This document shows positions 62,813 through 64,000 of a DNA stretch of 64,000 bases, piece by piece. Every line of letters starts with the position of its first letter. Positions within the stretch are counted from its first letter, which is position 1. The position numbers and the translations under genes are program-made. The notes below the pieces were generated by a model. The model worked only from the letters and a program-made list of their open reading frames with translations, had not been told where the DNA came from and searched no databases. This stretch comes from Paenibacillus camelliae. GTDB lineage: Bacteria; Bacillota; Bacilli; Paenibacillales; Paenibacillaceae. The DNA lies in contig NZ_JAMBNY010000017.1 of the NCBI RefSeq assembly GCF_023715345.1, forward strand, positions 1-64,000, in the 5' to 3' direction.

Positions 62813-64000
62813 TTATAAGGCTATCGTTATTTTTGCGGTAGGTTTAAATTTGCCCGATAACACCGGTACGAGCGATTGGAATGCACCTTGGGAATATTCA
62901 AAGGCTGCAAGTCCTGTGCATTCACCTTTCAGCAGCGAAAGATCATATGGTCGACCTAGCGCAACGGCTGTCACATGTAAGCCTGCTTCCATTAATGCAT
63001 GGGCAAGCTTAAGCTGACCTGTGTTCTCTCGACCGTTGAACAAACCTAGCACGATGCGCTTGTAGTCCTTTGCTTGATCAACAACTGCTTGAATCTGTTC
63101 CTCATTAGGATCGACATCGACGGCCACATAGGAAGCCTCAAACTGTTCACCCATATATTCAGCAAAGTTCAATTGATCATTTACACTGCTTGAAGCCATA
63201 TCGGAACGGTAGGAGTAGGCGCCGACAAACAACACCTCTTTACTACCTTCTTGTACTGGCTCTAGCTCTCCCTTCACTAAGCATATCGTCTCTGTACGAA
63301 TGAGTTCGTTAGAGCGACGATGCGTATCGCAGCCAACGATGTCTGTATTAGGCGCTGCTACGTCAGCTACTTCTGCTTTGTAGGCGAGTATTTTAGATAC
63401 TGCGCGGTCGATTACCGCTTCCTCAAGCTCACCGGAAGCGATAGCTGCCTCGATTAGCTCGATCGCATCCTTAACGACCGACGGTGAATGACTAATAAAG
63501 ACAAGATCGACGCCAGCCTTCACCGCTCCAAGCGCGCCTTGTGCTGTGCCATAGAAGCGTTTGATCGCATCCATCTCTAAGCAATCCGATACGACAAGAC
63601 CTTTGAAGCCGAGCTTTTCCTTCAGCAGCTCCGTAATAATCATATAAGACATCGTTCCCGGCACACCTGACTTCTCGATTTGTGGGAACAGAATATGCGC
63701 ACTCATAATCGCCTTGGCACCTTGCTTAATGGCTTCAACGAACGGACGAAGCTCTAGCGCCTCCAGCTCTTCCAGCGACTTGTCAATCGTCGGTAAGCCG
63801 ATATGGGAATCTACATTCGTGTCGCCATGACCAGGAAAATGCTTAAGTGAGGACATAACGCCTCCATCAAGCAGTCCCTTCATCATTGCGATACCGTATT
63901 CCTGAACAACCTCTGCAGAGTCTCCGTACGAACGCACATTAATGACGGGATTCAAAGGATTGTTGTTAATATCCATAACAGGAGCCAGATTAAAGTTAAT
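62813..64000 (-). CDS. nagZ: GH3-family beta-N-acetylglucosaminidase, partial at the window edge
   Basis: The last 395 residues of a glycoside hydrolase family 3 enzyme that splits GlcNAc from muropeptides. The frame is open to position 64000, so the N-terminus lies outside. Visible are the PVMDI strand at the edge, the KHFPGHGDTNVDSHIGLP loop with the His/Asp dyad used as acid/base by this family, and LVVSDCLEMDAI with the nucleophile Asp. A second, Bacillus-type C-terminal domain (after about 215 of the visible part) is retained. It is upstream of an amino-sugar kinase, matching a recycling operon. Confidence 0.93.
   Translation of the reverse strand: MNFNLAPVMDINNNPLNPVINVRSYGDSAEVVQEYGIAMMKGLLDGGVMSSLKHFPGHGDTNVDSHIGLPTIDKSLEELEALELRPFVEAIKQGAKAIMSAHILFPQIEKSGVPGTMSYMIITELLKEKLGFKGLVVSDCLEMDAIKRFYGTAQGALGAVKAGVDLVFISHSPSVVKDAIELIEAAIASGELEEAVIDRAVSKILAYKAEVADVAAPNTDIVGCDTHRRSNELIRTETICLVKGELEPVQEGSKEVLFVGAYSYRSDMASSSVNDQLNFAEYMGEQFEASYVAVDVDPNEEQIQAVVDQAKDYKRIVLGLFNGRENTGQLKLAHALMEAGLHVTAVALGRPYDLSLLKGECTGLAAFEYSQGAFQSLVPVLSGKFKPTAKITIAL

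Overview
The window is a low-to-mid GC Firmicute chromosome, most likely Paenibacillaceae (Paenibacillus or Cohnella-like). The evidence is the Bacillus-type gene neighbourhoods (dnaX-yaaK-recR-yaaL-bofA-rrn; rpoE-pyrG-spo0F-murA-rho-rpmE; argS-ywiB; speE-pbpG; ywhD), a long Bacillus-type SRP RNA, endospore genes (spo0F, bofA), a T-box leader and an LplB/LplC-type sugar importer without its own ATPase. No tRNA, CRISPR array, prophage or intact insertion sequence was seen.

Layout. 1-11 kb, minus strand: the 5' end of a 16S rRNA gene with its promoter, then in reverse order bofA, yaaL, recR, yaaK, dnaX, the SRP RNA, rpmE, rho, murA, spo0F, pyrG and rpoE. pyrG has a GGGCT transcription start and a leader terminator that fit CTP-controlled reiterative transcription; spo0F has a sigma-H type promoter. 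11-18 kb: an intracellular subtilisin on the plus strand, argS-ywiB, speE and a class A PBP. 18-22.6 kb: a small membrane protein and the aa3 quinol oxidase operon qoxABCD. 22.6-27.8 kb, minus strand: an unknown protein, a spermidine-synthase-fold protein, an ECF sigma/anti-sigma operon with two downstream membrane proteins, and ywhD. 27.8-28.2 kb: three copies of a ~186-bp structured repeat that also occurs at 1.07-1.41 kb. 28.3-31.2 kb: an M1-family peptidase and a membrane partner.

31.3-39.2 kb, minus strand: a probable arabinose-polymer utilisation operon (solute-binding lipoprotein, two permeases, GH51 arabinofuranosidase, an uncharacterised probable (alpha/alpha)6-barrel enzyme) with a cre-like site upstream. 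39.3-39.7 kb: a palindromic/tandem repeat region. 39.8-46.8 kb: a Fur/PerR-type regulator overlapping a response regulator with a degenerate receiver, cardiolipin synthase, a VanY-type carboxypeptidase, an LTA-synthase-family enzyme and an asparaginase. 46.8-54.8 kb: an MMPL exporter with its MarR regulator, then a BmrC/BmrD-like heterodimeric multidrug ABC exporter. Ahead of the exporter I read a 27-codon leader ORF and two intrinsic terminators, the first of which can be disrupted by pairing with the leader ORF: a ribosome-mediated attenuator analogous to, but different in sequence from, B. subtilis bmrB.

55-64 kb: an orphan PAS histidine kinase, a beta-carbonic anhydrase, a thioredoxin-reductase-like flavoprotein, an MhqD-like hydrolase with an MhqR-like MarR regulator and matching palindromic operators, a Trp T-box with trpS, and a cell-wall-recycling pair (BadF-type amino-sugar kinase and a GH3 N-acetylglucosaminidase cut by the window edge). 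Much of the interest is regulatory: attenuators, operators and repeats, rather than a single large accessory island.
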